Shown here: piece by piece, positions 25,813-34,770 of the stretch
How the letters are laid out: the number at the start of each line of letters is the position of its first letter
How positions within the stretch are numbered: position 1 is the first letter of the stretch
Origin: Burkholderia pyrrocinia
GTDB taxonomy: Bacteria; Pseudomonadota; Gammaproteobacteria; Burkholderiales; Burkholderiaceae
Direction of reading: 5' to 3'
Length of the DNA stretch: 64,000 nucleotides
NCBI RefSeq assembly: GCF_022809715.1
Contig: NZ_CP094460.1
Coordinates: 1,240,001-1,304,000 of the forward strand
Made by a program: the position numbers and the translations under genes
The notes under the pieces: model-generated
The model's database searches: none
The model's input: only the letters and a program-made list of their open reading frames with translations
Told to the model about the DNA's origin: nothing

Positions 25813-26679
25813 ATGTACGCCATTACCGGCATCACCGGACAGGTCGGCGGCGCACTCGCCCGGACGCTGCTCGCATCTGGCCAGCGCGTGCGGGCCGTCG
25901 CGCGCACTGCGGATCGCGCCGCGCCCTGGGCCGCACGCAACTGCGACGTTGCACTCGCTGACATGACCGACACCGCCGCACTGACGACGGCTTTCTCGAA
26001 CTCGGCCGGCGTGTTCGTCCTGCTGCCGCCGTGCTTCGATCCCTCCCCGGGATTTCCCGAAACACGCGCGGTGATCGACGCAGTCGGCGCAGCGTTGCGA
26101 GCCGCGCGGCCGCGCAAGGTCGTCTGCCTTTCGACGATCGGCGCCCAGGCGACGCGGACGAACCTGCTGACGCAATTGACGATGATCGAGCAGGCGTTCG
26201 GCGACCTGCCGATGCCCGTCGCGTTTCTGCGCCCCGCGTGGTTCCTCGAAAACGCCGCATGGGACTTCGCGACGGCACGCGACGCCGGTGTCATCCGCAG
26301 CTTTCTCCAGCCGCTCGACAGACCGGTGCCGATGGTCGCCACCGAAGACGTCGGCCGCGTAGCCGCCGCGCTGCTCCAGGAAGAATGGATCGGCGCACGC
26401 ATTGTCGAGCTCGAAGGGCCTCGTCGTGTCAGCCCGAACGACCTTGCGGCCGCGTTCGCTCGCGTGCTCGGGCACGCCGTCCACGCCGAAGCCGTACCGC
26501 GCGACACATGGGCAGCCCTGTTCGATGCGCAGCGGATGCGTTACCCGGAACCGCGCATGTGCATGCTCGACGGCTTCAACGAAGGCTGGATCGATTTCGC
26601 GTCGGCACGCGCGGATGTATTGAAAGGGGAAATCGAGGTGGACGCCGTGCTTCGCACGCTCGTCACCCGCGCCGCCTGA
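25813..26679 (+). CDS. NmrA-like NAD(P)-binding protein
   Basis: A 288-aa atypical short-chain dehydrogenase of the NmrA/QOR2 type. The Rossmann motif YAITGITGQVGGALARTLL (G-x-x-G-x-x-G) starts at residue 3. The protein lacks the usual Y-x3-K catalytic pair, as NmrA proteins do, so it may be a redox sensor or a quinone oxidoreductase. It is divergent from the LysR gene and ends at a strong hairpin. Confidence 0.82.
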   Translation: MYAITGITGQVGGALARTLLASGQRVRAVARTADRAAPWAARNCDVALADMTDTAALTTAFSNSAGVFVLLPPCFDPSPGFPETRAVIDAVGAALRAARPRKVVCLSTIGAQATRTNLLTQLTMIEQAFGDLPMPVAFLRPAWFLENAAWDFATARDAGVIRSFLQPLDRPVPMVATEDVGRVAAALLQEEWIGARIVELEGPRRVSPNDLAAAFARVLGHAVHAEAVPRDTWAALFDAQRMRYPEPRMCMLDGFNEGWIDFASARADVLKGEIEVDAVLRTLVTRAA

Positions 26680-26724
26680 GCACGAACGGGGCGGCCGCAT
26701 CGCGCACCGCCGCCCCGTTCGTGC
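26680..26724. terminator. Strong hairpin between convergent NmrA-like and nadV genes
   Basis: A perfect 16-bp stem (GCACGAACGGGGCGGC and complement) with a 13-nt loop, right after the plus-strand stop codon. T-runs are weak, but it can fold from either transcript. Confidence 0.6.
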
Positions 26725-26740
26725 CTGTCTGTGGCCTACC

Positions 26741-28174
26741 TCAAACCTCCCCCGCGTGCGCCCTCGCCCGCACCTCGGCAAACGTCGTATCGACCAGCAA
26801 CCGCCCCGTATCGAACACCGTTTCGAGCGCCTCGTCCCATTCGCCTTCCAGCGCCCGATCGTCCCACGCAACGGGCAGTGTCGTCGTCCGATACTCTCCG
26901 GTGCGGCGATTGCGCAGCAGCGTGAGCCGCCCCTTCTTCGAGCGCTTACCCTGATCGGTGACCGGATCCTTGCGGACGTCGTGCCACACGCCATCGCGCC
27001 GGATCGCCGAGCACTTCATCGCGAAGCGCTGCGTATCGCGGTTCACCTGCTGCAGCAATGCGCCGCCCATGCCGAACACGACATTGCCGGCCGCATAACC
27101 CGCGTCGTCGAGTGCGGAAAGAATCGCGTCGATCGACAACTCGTCGACACCATCGCCCTGGATCACGCGCACGCGGTTCAGCACGCGCCGCCCCTTGCCG
27201 TTCAAGGTCGAGCCGAACGACGCGTCGAGCGCGCGCACGGTCTGCATCACGATCTTCACGGGGTCGCCCGAATCGGGACGCACGACGAGCGTCGCGCCAG
27301 AATCGATCACGGCCTGCCGCAGTTCGCCGCCCCACAGATCGAGCGCGGCGAACAGATCGTAGGAGTCCGACACGACCGACACGATCGCGCCAGGCAGCCC
27401 GAAGCGGCGGATCATGTTCCGGTACGCATCGGCCTCGCCTTCCCTCCCCCACGACGTGATCGTGCTGTGCTCGGCCGCCGGCACCGAGTACGCCGCCATC
27501 GGCTCGCGATAGAAGCGGTTCGCGGCCAGCACGCCGAGCACCGTATCCGAGCCCATGAAGTTCACGAGGTGCGCTGCACCGCCGATCGCGGCCGACTCTG
27601 CGCTCGACACGCCGCGCGCGCCGAAGTCGTGCAGCTTGAACGGCAGTTGCGCGAGATCGTCGTCGGTCCTTTCGAGGAAACGGCGGATCGTCTGCCGCAG
27701 GTGCCAGCTTCGCGTCGCGACCGTCACCGGATACCAGACGCGCAACAGCATCGTCTCGAGATACGACGCGAGCCAGAACACCTGCGGATCGTCGCATTCG
27801 ACGGTCATCAGCACGTTGTGCACCGGCACGACCGAACCCTCCGGCACCGCGCGGATCTTCACGGGCAGATAGCCGTCGTAGCGTTCGACGATGTAGCGCC
27901 ACCCTGCTTCGTTGAACGGCACGCCGTGCACCGTGAAGAAATCGCGCGCATCGTCGATCATCGCGTGCGTGACCGGCTTGCACAGATATTCCTTCAGCAG
28001 CATCTGCAGGCCGAAGAACAGCGTGCGGTCGTAGCGGCCGCCGCGCGATTCGACGTACGAGAACATCGCCGACGCGTCGGGCGGATATTGCAGGAAGTGG
28101 GAAGCCTTGTACGAATCCGTGTTGAGGATCGGATTGGCGAGAACCGCGGCAAAGCCGCCGGGATCGTTTTGCAT
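26741..28174 (-). CDS. nadV: Nicotinamide phosphoribosyltransferase NadV
   Basis: Makes nicotinamide mononucleotide from nicotinamide and PRPP, the first step of non-deamidating NAD salvage. The 477-aa protein follows human NAMPT and bacterial NadV: NTDSYKASHFLQYP at the N terminus, HDFGARGVSS (about residue 190), the active-site loop DSGDP and FGMGGALLQQVNRDTQ near the C terminus. It lies downstream of nadM in the same direction (74 bp), forming a two-step salvage operon. Confidence 0.95.
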   Translation of the reverse strand: MQNDPGGFAAVLANPILNTDSYKASHFLQYPPDASAMFSYVESRGGRYDRTLFFGLQMLLKEYLCKPVTHAMIDDARDFFTVHGVPFNEAGWRYIVERYDGYLPVKIRAVPEGSVVPVHNVLMTVECDDPQVFWLASYLETMLLRVWYPVTVATRSWHLRQTIRRFLERTDDDLAQLPFKLHDFGARGVSSAESAAIGGAAHLVNFMGSDTVLGVLAANRFYREPMAAYSVPAAEHSTITSWGREGEADAYRNMIRRFGLPGAIVSVVSDSYDLFAALDLWGGELRQAVIDSGATLVVRPDSGDPVKIVMQTVRALDASFGSTLNGKGRRVLNRVRVIQGDGVDELSIDAILSALDDAGYAAGNVVFGMGGALLQQVNRDTQRFAMKCSAIRRDGVWHDVRKDPVTDQGKRSKKGRLTLLRNRRTGEYRTTTLPVAWDDRALEGEWDEALETVFDTGRLLVDTTFAEVRARAHAGEV

Positions 28175-28248
28175 GGCTAGAGCTCCTCTAGGCCGTTGAA
28201 GTGCCGCCGCGTCTGTCGCGGCGGACCGGAATGCGGGGAATCAGCGGA

Positions 28249-29289
28249 TCACAGCTTCCCCAGGAAGTGATACGCGATGTCGAAGTGATCCTCGAACATC
28301 ACGTTGCGCATCTGCGCGAATTCGTTGAGCGGCACCCAGCGCGCCTTGTCGGCGTCGTCGCTGCCCTTCACGCGCGGCAGCTCGCCGGTCGGGAAATTGA
28401 ACAGGCACGCGTGCGTGATCGTGCGGCCGCGCAGCGAGCGGGTCGGGTGATCGAACACCTGGCGATCCTTGATCGAGCCGCGCAGCACGGGCTCCGGCAG
28501 CTTCAGGCCGGTTTCCTCGCGCAGCTCGCGAATGCACGCCGCATCGAGCCGCTCGTCCTGGTTCACGAACCCGCCCGGCAGTGCCCACAGGCCGCGGCCC
28601 GGTTCGCTGCGGCGGCGCACGAGCAGGATATGACCCGAGTGCACGACCACCGCGTCGACCGTCACGAACGTGACGGGATACGGCGCGGCCGCCCATGCCT
28701 TGCGATACGCGGCGATGAATTCGGCTTCCGACTTCAGTTGCGCGAATTCCGGCTGCGTGCGAAAACGCTCGAGCCAGCCGAACACGGGTTCCGGCACGGC
28801 CCACTGCACGAAGCTGTTGGTGCGTTCTGCGAAATACTGGTCGCGGATCTCGGTGGCGGAAATGTCTTCGGTCGCATCGACGTCGACGAGCTCCCATTGC
28901 GGGAACATCCGCAGGTAATACGACGTGGCGTCCTTCTCATGGCCGATCAGCCCGACCTTGCGCTGCGCGACGTCGCCGAGCGCGGACGCGACGGCGTCCT
29001 GCACCCAGCGCACCCAGTCGCCGTCGTTGTACGTCGAATCCTGCAACGGCGCGATCGTCACGCGGTCGCGCTCGGACGCGTCGAACAGCGAAGCCAGCAT
29101 CTGGCGGCGCTCGTCGAACGAGAACGGATCCTTGATGGTGCGGGGCTTGTCGGTCGACCCGATCAGCACGCACACGCGCTCGGCCCGGCTCAGTGCCGAC
29201 TTCAGCACGTTCAGGTGACCACGATGCGGAGGCTGGAAACGACCAATGAAAACGAGCGCGTCGAAGCGCCGGTTCTGTTGCGTACTCAT
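28249..29289 (-). CDS. nadM: Bifunctional NMN adenylyltransferase/Nudix hydrolase NadM
   Basis: A 346-aa fusion. Residues 8-180 are a NadM-type nucleotidyltransferase (F-I-G-R-F-Q-P-x-H-x-G-H and the later I-S-A-T-E-I-R), which adenylates NMN to NAD. Residues 205-340 are a Nudix domain with a complete box, G-x5-E-x7-REL-REETGL, probably an ADP-ribose pyrophosphatase that recycles or senses NAD breakdown products. This architecture is known from cyanobacteria and proteobacteria. Together with nadV it completes nicotinamide-to-NAD salvage. Confidence 0.94.
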   Translation of the reverse strand: MSTQQNRRFDALVFIGRFQPPHRGHLNVLKSALSRAERVCVLIGSTDKPRTIKDPFSFDERRQMLASLFDASERDRVTIAPLQDSTYNDGDWVRWVQDAVASALGDVAQRKVGLIGHEKDATSYYLRMFPQWELVDVDATEDISATEIRDQYFAERTNSFVQWAVPEPVFGWLERFRTQPEFAQLKSEAEFIAAYRKAWAAAPYPVTFVTVDAVVVHSGHILLVRRRSEPGRGLWALPGGFVNQDERLDAACIRELREETGLKLPEPVLRGSIKDRQVFDHPTRSLRGRTITHACLFNFPTGELPRVKGSDDADKARWVPLNEFAQMRNVMFEDHFDIAYHFLGKL

Positions 29290-29470
29290 GAGGCTCCCTC
29301 AAGAGATTGAAACGCTTCGGGTCTTTCCCGAAGGGTTGGAATGAATCCTAGGTGAAATCCCGGAGTGCGTCAATCGAGCACACGCTCGACTTGACCAAGT
29401 CTGACGAAATGCGCGGTATTGGCGGGGTACACTCGATTTCATCCCAATCCGCACCATTGCGCCCGCCATC

Positions 29471-29923
29471 ATGAGGATCTCAGTCAGCCGGACCGTCGGC
29501 GTCGATCGCAGACGCCTCTTCACGTGGTCGCAGGATTACGCGCGGCGGCTCGTGTGGGACAGCTTCCTCACCGACGCCTATCTGCTCGACGAAACGACGG
29601 CCGACGTCGGCGTCGACGCGTTCTGCCGCAGCCAGTCGGGCGCGACGATGGTGTCGCGCTACATCTCGTACCGCCCGCCGCAGGTCGCTGCCGTCGAAAT
29701 GGTCGACGGGCCGAAGGTGCTCGAACGCTTCAGCGGCAGCTGGAACTTCACCGAACACACACCGGGTTCGACCGAAGTGAAGTTCACGTACAACTTCCGC
29801 GCTCAGCCGTCCTGGCTGCGCTGGCTGCTCGAACCGCTGATCGGCGCGTTCTATCTCGTGCAGACGCGCCGGCGTCTCGATTCGTTCAAGCGCTGGGCCG
29901 AAGCGGAAGCGCTGCCGCGCTGA
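29471..29923 (+). CDS. SRPBCC-family (START-like) ligand-binding protein
   Basis: A 150-aa protein of the polyketide-cyclase/dehydrase-like SRPBCC fold, seen from the N-terminal vSRTVGVDRRRLFTWSQDY, the central LERFSGSWNFTEHTPGSTEVKFTYNF strands and the long C-terminal helix (LLEPLIGAFYLVQTRRRLDSFKRWAEA). The fold binds hydrophobic ligands; no catalytic function can be assigned. It is divergent from nadM and monocistronic. Confidence 0.75.
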   Translation: MRISVSRTVGVDRRRLFTWSQDYARRLVWDSFLTDAYLLDETTADVGVDAFCRSQSGATMVSRYISYRPPQVAAVEMVDGPKVLERFSGSWNFTEHTPGSTEVKFTYNFRAQPSWLRWLLEPLIGAFYLVQTRRRLDSFKRWAEAEALPR

Positions 29924-30121
29924 TACGCACTGCCGTGCGGTCCGGCGTGTCTGCGCCGTCTCCCTCCGGATACGTTCGAACCCGCCATGGCCGCTTCATC
30001 GGGTATTTGCCAGATTCGCCGAACCCGGGGAAACTACGGGCGGCCGTCACCCTGACGGCGAGCCCTGACCGAGAGAACAGGGCACTCCTCCCTGAAACGG
30101 CATCGATACAAACACAATCCA

Positions 30122-31009
30122 ATGAGCCTGATATCCCGATTCTTTGGCCGCAAGGAAGAACCCGAAAACCCCGCCGCACTGGTCGCTGCGTCCGACGTCG
30201 AGCATCCGCTGAGCGTGACGGTCGTCTTCGACGGGCCGCTGCAAGTCGATATCGCTTCGCTGACGGCCGCGCTGCGTGCGTACCATCCGAGCATGAAGCA
30301 CGCGCGTGTCGAAACCGAGCCCACGCTGGAGCAGGTATTCGGGCTCGCCGGCTGGGGCAACCACGTCGTCCGGCTGGTCGGCTTCGATGCGCCCTATCCG
30401 TCCGACGCGCTGGAAGCATGCGTCGCGCCCGCCCACTACGGGCAGGACCTGAAGCAGCAGGTGCGCGCGAGCCGCAGCCACGTGATCCTCTACTACGCCG
30501 GACATGAACCCGATCCGCTCGACCAGTATGTCGCGCTGGCGGCCGTCGCCGGCGCGCTGGCCGAACAGAACGGCCTCGCGGTGCTGAACGAACACGCACA
30601 CACGTCGCTGCCGGCCGGTGTCTTCGATGCGAAGGAACTCGGCGCAGAAAGCCTCGAAGTGCTGCGCGGGATCCCGTTGAACCTGTTCTTCTGCGGCTTC
30701 GTGAAATACGAGGTCGAAGGCGTCGAAGGCGTGTGGATGCGCACCTATGGCGCCGACGTGTTCGGCCTGCCCGATTTTGCGGCGCTCACGGAAGGCCATC
30801 ACGAAGGCGAACGCTATTCGGGCATCTTCAACAACGTGATGCACTACCTGCTGGAAAGCGGTGCGCGCATGCATGCGGGCGAAACGATGCAGGTCGGTTC
30901 GGAAACGTTCATGAAGCTGCGGGAACCGCTCGAACACGAGTATTACCTGCAGGGGCCAGCGCAGGTGCTGGTGGCCGAACTGATCTCGGCGGACCAGATC
31001 AATCGCTGA
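30122..31009 (+). CDS. DUF4261 family protein
   Basis: A 295-aa soluble protein. Residues 25-280 match the DUF4261 pattern: a central A-R-A-S-R-S-H-V-I-L-Y-Y stretch (about 120), the W-M-R-T-Y-G-A-D-V-F-G-L-P-D-F segment and the C-terminal LEHEYYLQGP. The N-terminal MSLISRFFGRKEEPENPA is a short basic lead without a signal peptide. DUF4261 proteins have no known activity and are sometimes linked with polymorphic toxin or immunity loci, but none is present here. Confidence 0.75.
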   Translation: MSLISRFFGRKEEPENPAALVAASDVEHPLSVTVVFDGPLQVDIASLTAALRAYHPSMKHARVETEPTLEQVFGLAGWGNHVVRLVGFDAPYPSDALEACVAPAHYGQDLKQQVRASRSHVILYYAGHEPDPLDQYVALAAVAGALAEQNGLAVLNEHAHTSLPAGVFDAKELGAESLEVLRGIPLNLFFCGFVKYEVEGVEGVWMRTYGADVFGLPDFAALTEGHHEGERYSGIFNNVMHYLLESGARMHAGETMQVGSETFMKLREPLEHEYYLQGPAQVLVAELISADQINR

Positions 31010-31024
31010 TTGCGACGCGATCGT

Positions 31025-31065
31025 GCGGCGCGCGGGCTCGAAGCTTCTCGAACCGCGCGCGCCGC
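31025..31065. terminator. Imperfect GC-rich hairpin between convergent genes
   Basis: GCGGCGCGCGG and CCGCGCGCGCCGC flank a TCGAAG/CTTCTCGA inner pairing just after the DUF4261 stop. There is no strong T-run; it is a plausible terminator for the plus-strand gene and speD. Confidence 0.4.
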
Positions 31066-31136
31066 GGCACTACGTGACGGCTGCGTAGCAGCCACTGCTC
31101 CAACCCGATGAGGACACGTCCTCGTTAAATGCCCGC

Positions 31137-31520
31137 TCAGGTCGATGCAGCGCCGCGCGCCACCTGCTGCCGGGCCTGCGCCTGCGCGCCGAGCGCGGCG
31201 GCGATCGCATCGACCGCATCGGCCGCACGCGCCGCGCCGCACATGAACGCATCGACGGCCGCGAAGCGATGCTCGGGCCACGTATGGATCGTGATGTGCG
31301 ATTCGGCGAGCAGCACGACGCCCGTCACGCCATGCTCGCCGCCGAAATGATGGAAGTGCGCGCCGATCACGCGCGCGCCTGCCTGTTGCGCCGCTTCGGT
31401 GAGGATCGCTTCGAGCCGTGCGGCGTCGCGCAGCAGCGCCGCATCGATACCGGCCAGGTCGGCCAGCACATGCGAGCCGAGCGTCGCGCTCGGCGGTGCA
31501 ATCCCGTCGCGTGCGGTCAT
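31137..31520 (-). CDS. speD: S-adenosylmethionine decarboxylase proenzyme SpeD
   Basis: Makes decarboxylated SAM, the aminopropyl donor. The 127-aa prokaryotic class protein self-cleaves at Glu73-Ser74 (AESHITIHTWPEH) to form the pyruvoyl cofactor; His79 and the catalytic Cys94 (FMCG) are in place. The start at 31520 overlaps the stop of the upstream 49-aa gene (ATGA). It is the last gene of a DUF350-SPFH-DUF4178-small protein-speD operon, and the partner aminopropyltransferase is encoded divergently at 34771. It belongs to a membrane-associated module more than to general spermidine synthesis. Confidence 0.93.
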   Translation of the reverse strand: MTARDGIAPPSATLGSHVLADLAGIDAALLRDAARLEAILTEAAQQAGARVIGAHFHHFGGEHGVTGVVLLAESHITIHTWPEHRFAAVDAFMCGAARAADAVDAIAAALGAQAQARQQVARGAAST

Positions 31521-31666
31521 TTGTGCGACCCGTACGACGAGTAGCCGCTGCGCGCCGACGAACTGCCCCAGCCGCCACCGCCCGAACCGCTGCCGCCGAT
31601 CGACGCGCAACTGAACAGCGTGACGACGATCAGGCCATAGACGCCGTAGAGGATGTACCGGATCAC
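31517..31666 (-). CDS. Tiny Gly/Ser-rich membrane or lipoprotein
   Basis: A 49-aa protein with GTG start overlapping the stop of the DUF4178 gene and a GGGGG ribosome site. Residues 1-17 form one hydrophobic segment (IRYILYGVYGLIVVTL) ending in F-S-C, which might be a lipobox. The rest is Gly/Ser/Tyr-rich (GGSGSGGGGWGSSSARSGY) and ends SHK. I do not recognise a named family. The 4-bp overlaps on both sides tie it tightly to the DUF4178 and SpeD products, so it is probably a real component of that membrane system. Confidence 0.65.
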   Translation of the reverse strand: MIRYILYGVYGLIVVTLFSCASIGGSGSGGGGWGSSSARSGYSSYGSHK

Positions 31667-33174
31667 GAGTTGCCCCCGTCCGATGCAAAGCCCTTCCACA
31701 GCCATTCAGGCAGCCACAGCACCATCAGGCCGACCAGCACGTAGACGGAGCGGCTGCTGAACGAGAACAGCGAGCCCATGTTGAAGATCACGAGCAGCGC
31801 GCTGAACACCCACGGCAGCGGCGCGAAACTGTGCGGGCCTTTGCCGCCGAACAGGCCCGTCGACGCGGCGGCGCCCGTTGCGGCCGCGGCCGTCGCGAGC
31901 GCCGGCGTGCCGAAGCGTTCGGCGAGCGCGCTGCCCGACAGCGGCCGCGCACGCGACCACACGATCTCCGCAGCGCTGCGCTCGCGCGTCAGCTTGTCCT
32001 TCTGCCAGCCGTAGTCGATGATCGACGTGCGATCGCCTACCTGCACGCGCCAGTTGAACGCACCGACCACGTAGACGACCTCCGATTCATATTCCTCGCG
32101 CAGGCGGTAGGTCTTGCCGCCGTCGGTCACGTCGGACTCGCTGCCGATCGTCGGCCAATGATCGAGCACCTGCACGCGCTCCCAGCGCCCTTCGCTCTGC
32201 ACGAGCCACAGGAAACCGCGCTTCGGGTTCAGCAGCAGGTATTCGTCCCACGTCTCGTCGTCGCCCGGCACGCGGCAGCGCATCATGCCGATCACCGTGT
32301 ACTTCACGCCGTCGAACGTGCCGATCGCGCCGAGCTCCAGTGCGCCCTTCACCGATTCGAGCTTGCGCTGCGCCGCGAACACGGTCTGCTGCTCGGCCGT
32401 GCACTGCACGCCCGCGTGACAACTGCCGCACACCACGTAATCGGCCACGTTCGGCGCATACGACAGCGGTGCGCCGCAGCTCGGGCACGCGAACGGCACC
32501 ATCTCCGCGCCGCGCTTCTCGCGCGTATCGGCTTCCGTATCGCGCAGCCCCGTGAACGCGAGCGCATCGAATTCCAGCGCCTCGCCCGAATAGACGGCCG
32601 GGCTCCCGCCGTTCGAATCGGCATCCGAATAATCGTAGGTCGCGAACGCGTTGCCAGTCCGCAGATCGACGACGCGCGCCTCCCAGCCGGCATCGACGCG
32701 GAACGGCAGCTCGCCGTCGCCGCCCGTGCAGCGCGCGGTGCGCACGTCGGACACGAGATACGCGCGGCCGCCGTGGTCGATCCGCATGCCCGGTTCGAGC
32801 GTGCCGAATGCGGGCCACGCGCCGCCGGACGCATCGTCGGGCTCGCGCACCGTGACCGCGTACTGGCCCGATGCATCCGACAACCAGCCGAATGCGCCGT
32901 CGTCGAACACGACATACCATTCGCTCCACGCGCCGGCGTCGTAGGTCATCTGGATGCGCCCGAGCACCGTGAACGTGCGCTTGCCGTAGCGGCCGGCCGT
33001 GCCGATCTGGATCGGCGACGCATCGTCGAGCACCGTGGCAAGCTCGCCGATGCGCTCGACGTCGGTGCCGCGCTTGAGCAGCGTGCTGCGGCAGAACGCG
33101 CAGACGGCCATCACCGCCGCCGCCGAGCGAAACTCGACCGGCGCGCCGCACTGGGGGCACGAAGTACTGAACAT
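31663..33174 (-). CDS. DUF4178 membrane protein with two zinc ribbons
   Basis: A 503-aa protein built of two tandem units, each a zinc ribbon (CPQC...CAFC at residues 6-28 and CPSC...CGSC near 230-250) followed by a DUF4178 beta-rich domain (W-x-E-W/Y-Y-V-V-F/L-x-x-x-x-G-F-x-W-L in both copies). The C terminus has two hydrophobic helices around residues 445-495. DUF4178 genes recurrently sit beside SPFH, DUF350 and polyamine genes, as here. It follows the SPFH gene by 9 bp. Its biochemical role is unknown. Confidence 0.85.
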   Translation of the reverse strand: MFSTSCPQCGAPVEFRSAAAVMAVCAFCRSTLLKRGTDVERIGELATVLDDASPIQIGTAGRYGKRTFTVLGRIQMTYDAGAWSEWYVVFDDGAFGWLSDASGQYAVTVREPDDASGGAWPAFGTLEPGMRIDHGGRAYLVSDVRTARCTGGDGELPFRVDAGWEARVVDLRTGNAFATYDYSDADSNGGSPAVYSGEALEFDALAFTGLRDTEADTREKRGAEMVPFACPSCGAPLSYAPNVADYVVCGSCHAGVQCTAEQQTVFAAQRKLESVKGALELGAIGTFDGVKYTVIGMMRCRVPGDDETWDEYLLLNPKRGFLWLVQSEGRWERVQVLDHWPTIGSESDVTDGGKTYRLREEYESEVVYVVGAFNWRVQVGDRTSIIDYGWQKDKLTRERSAAEIVWSRARPLSGSALAERFGTPALATAAAATGAAASTGLFGGKGPHSFAPLPWVFSALLVIFNMGSLFSFSSRSVYVLVGLMVLWLPEWLWKGFASDGGNS

Positions 33175-33183
33175 GCGCGACGC

Positions 33184-34236
33184 TTACCGCGTGAGCTTCG
33201 CGAGGATCTCGGCCTTCGCGCGCGAATATTCGTCTTCGGTCACGAGGCCCTTGTCGAACAGCGCCTTCAACTGTTCGAGCCGCTGCACGTAATCGGTGCC
33301 GTCGGCCGGCGCGGCCGGCTGAGCGGCAGCCACCGGCGCTGCGACGGGAGCAGGCGGTGCGGCCGGCGCCGGTTGCGTGGCGCCCGCGATCTGGCCGGCC
33401 ATCGCCTGCCCGATCGCCGCGCCCGCGGCGAGCCCCGCGCCGATACCGGCGATGCCGCCCGGATTCTGCGCGGCCAGCGGAATCGCCTGCGCGGTCTGGT
33501 ATTGCGTGGCGCGCGCGAGATCGCCGGCCATCCCCGCGCCGATCCGCAGGTCGAGCGCCTTCTGCAGCTCGGCCGGCAGCGACACGCTCTCGACCGCGAA
33601 TGCATCGAGCGCCAGGCCGTAGCGCGTAAACACCGGCACCAGCGCCTCGGCGATGCGCTGCGACAGCAGCGACTGGTTCGCGGCCATGTCGACGAACGGC
33701 ACGTCGGCCGAGCCGAACGTCGTGCTCATCGCGGTCACGACCAGGTTGCGCAATTGCTGCTCGAGATCGTCGACCGTGTACTGCGCGCGCGTGCCGCTGA
33801 CCTCGCGGTGGAACGCGGCCGCGTCGACGATCCGGTACGAGTAGATGCCGAATGCGCGCACCTGCACGAAGCCGAATTCGCGGTCGCGAATCGTCACCGG
33901 CTGCGCGGTGCCCCAGCGCCGGCCGAGCTGCAGCCGCGTGCTGAAGAAATAGACGTCCGACTTGAAAGGCGACTGAAAGAATTTGTCCCAGTTCTTCAGG
34001 TACGTGAGCACCGGCAGCGTGTTCGTTTCCAGCGTGTACAGCCCCGGCTGGAACACGTCGGCGATCTTGCCTTCGTTCACGAAGATCGCGACCTGCGTTT
34101 CGCGCACGGTCAGCTTGCCGCCGTACTGGATTTCCTGGTCTTCCATCGGATAGCGCCAGGCCAGCACGCCGTCGGTGTCTTCCGTCCATTGCAGGACGTC
34201 GATGAACTGCTTGCGGATGAATGAACCCAGACTCAT
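33184..34236 (-). CDS. SPFH/band-7 protein with SHOCT tail
   Basis: A 350-aa SPFH (stomatin/prohibitin/flotillin) domain protein of the virion-core-like YdjI group. The SPFH domain spans about residues 30-220 (VLAWRYPMEDQEIQYGGKLTVRE, then RAFGIYSYRI). An Ala/Pro linker leads to a C-terminal SHOCT motif (LEQLKALFDKGLVTEDEYSRAKAEIL). Such proteins form membrane-associated oligomers. GAGGAG precedes the start. It lies between DUF350 (26 bp) and DUF4178 (9 bp) genes in one operon. Confidence 0.88.
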   Translation of the reverse strand: MSLGSFIRKQFIDVLQWTEDTDGVLAWRYPMEDQEIQYGGKLTVRETQVAIFVNEGKIADVFQPGLYTLETNTLPVLTYLKNWDKFFQSPFKSDVYFFSTRLQLGRRWGTAQPVTIRDREFGFVQVRAFGIYSYRIVDAAAFHREVSGTRAQYTVDDLEQQLRNLVVTAMSTTFGSADVPFVDMAANQSLLSQRIAEALVPVFTRYGLALDAFAVESVSLPAELQKALDLRIGAGMAGDLARATQYQTAQAIPLAAQNPGGIAGIGAGLAAGAAIGQAMAGQIAGATQPAPAAPPAPVAAPVAAAQPAAPADGTDYVQRLEQLKALFDKGLVTEDEYSRAKAEILAKLTR

Positions 34237-34262
34237 GTCGGTCTCCTCGGACGCGTGGCGCG

Positions 34263-34649
34263 TCAGGTCAGGCAGGCGGCATTGATGATGCCGACGACGA
34301 GCGACGCGGTGCCCATCAGGCCGCCCATCGCGACGTTGCGATCCTCGATCGCATGATTCATGCCGGGTATCAGGCGCGTCAGCGCCGCATAGGTGATCAG
34401 TTGCACGATCATCGCGCCGACGGCCCAGATCACGACTGCGCCGAGCGTCGAGTTGTGCGCGATGCTGGACGCGAGCGTCAGGCAGAAACCGATCAGCGCG
34501 CCGCCGAACGACAGCGTCGCGGCGGCGTTGCCGTCGCGGATCAGCGCCAGTTCGTCGAACGGGGTGACCTTCAGGTACACTGCCGCGAACACGAGAAGCA
34601 GCACGAACGCCGACAGTAAATGAACCGCATAAAGATAGGCACTATTCAT
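34263..34649 (-). CDS. DUF350 membrane protein
   Basis: A 128-aa integral membrane protein with four predicted helices forming two DUF350 repeats. The motif I-R-D-G-N-A-A-A-T-L-S-F-G-G-A-L-I-G (about 47-64) is the family signature, repeated in weaker form as E-D-R-N-V-A-M-G-G-L. E. coli YjfL is a relative. It is the first gene of the operon that ends with speD; GAGGGAAAGA upstream of ATG 34649 fixes the start. Confidence 0.88.
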   Translation of the reverse strand: MNSAYLYAVHLLSAFVLLLVFAAVYLKVTPFDELALIRDGNAAATLSFGGALIGFCLTLASSIAHNSTLGAVVIWAVGAMIVQLITYAALTRLIPGMNHAIEDRNVAMGGLMGTASLVVGIINAACLT

Positions 34650-34770
34650 TCTTTCCCTCGGATTTTGTGCTCGGTTCGCCGCCCCGTCGCCGGCCGGCCC
34701 GTCAATGGCCGACCCACGAAAATCCGCGCCAGTATATCCACATTGCCGACCGCTGCACAACGGACGCACC

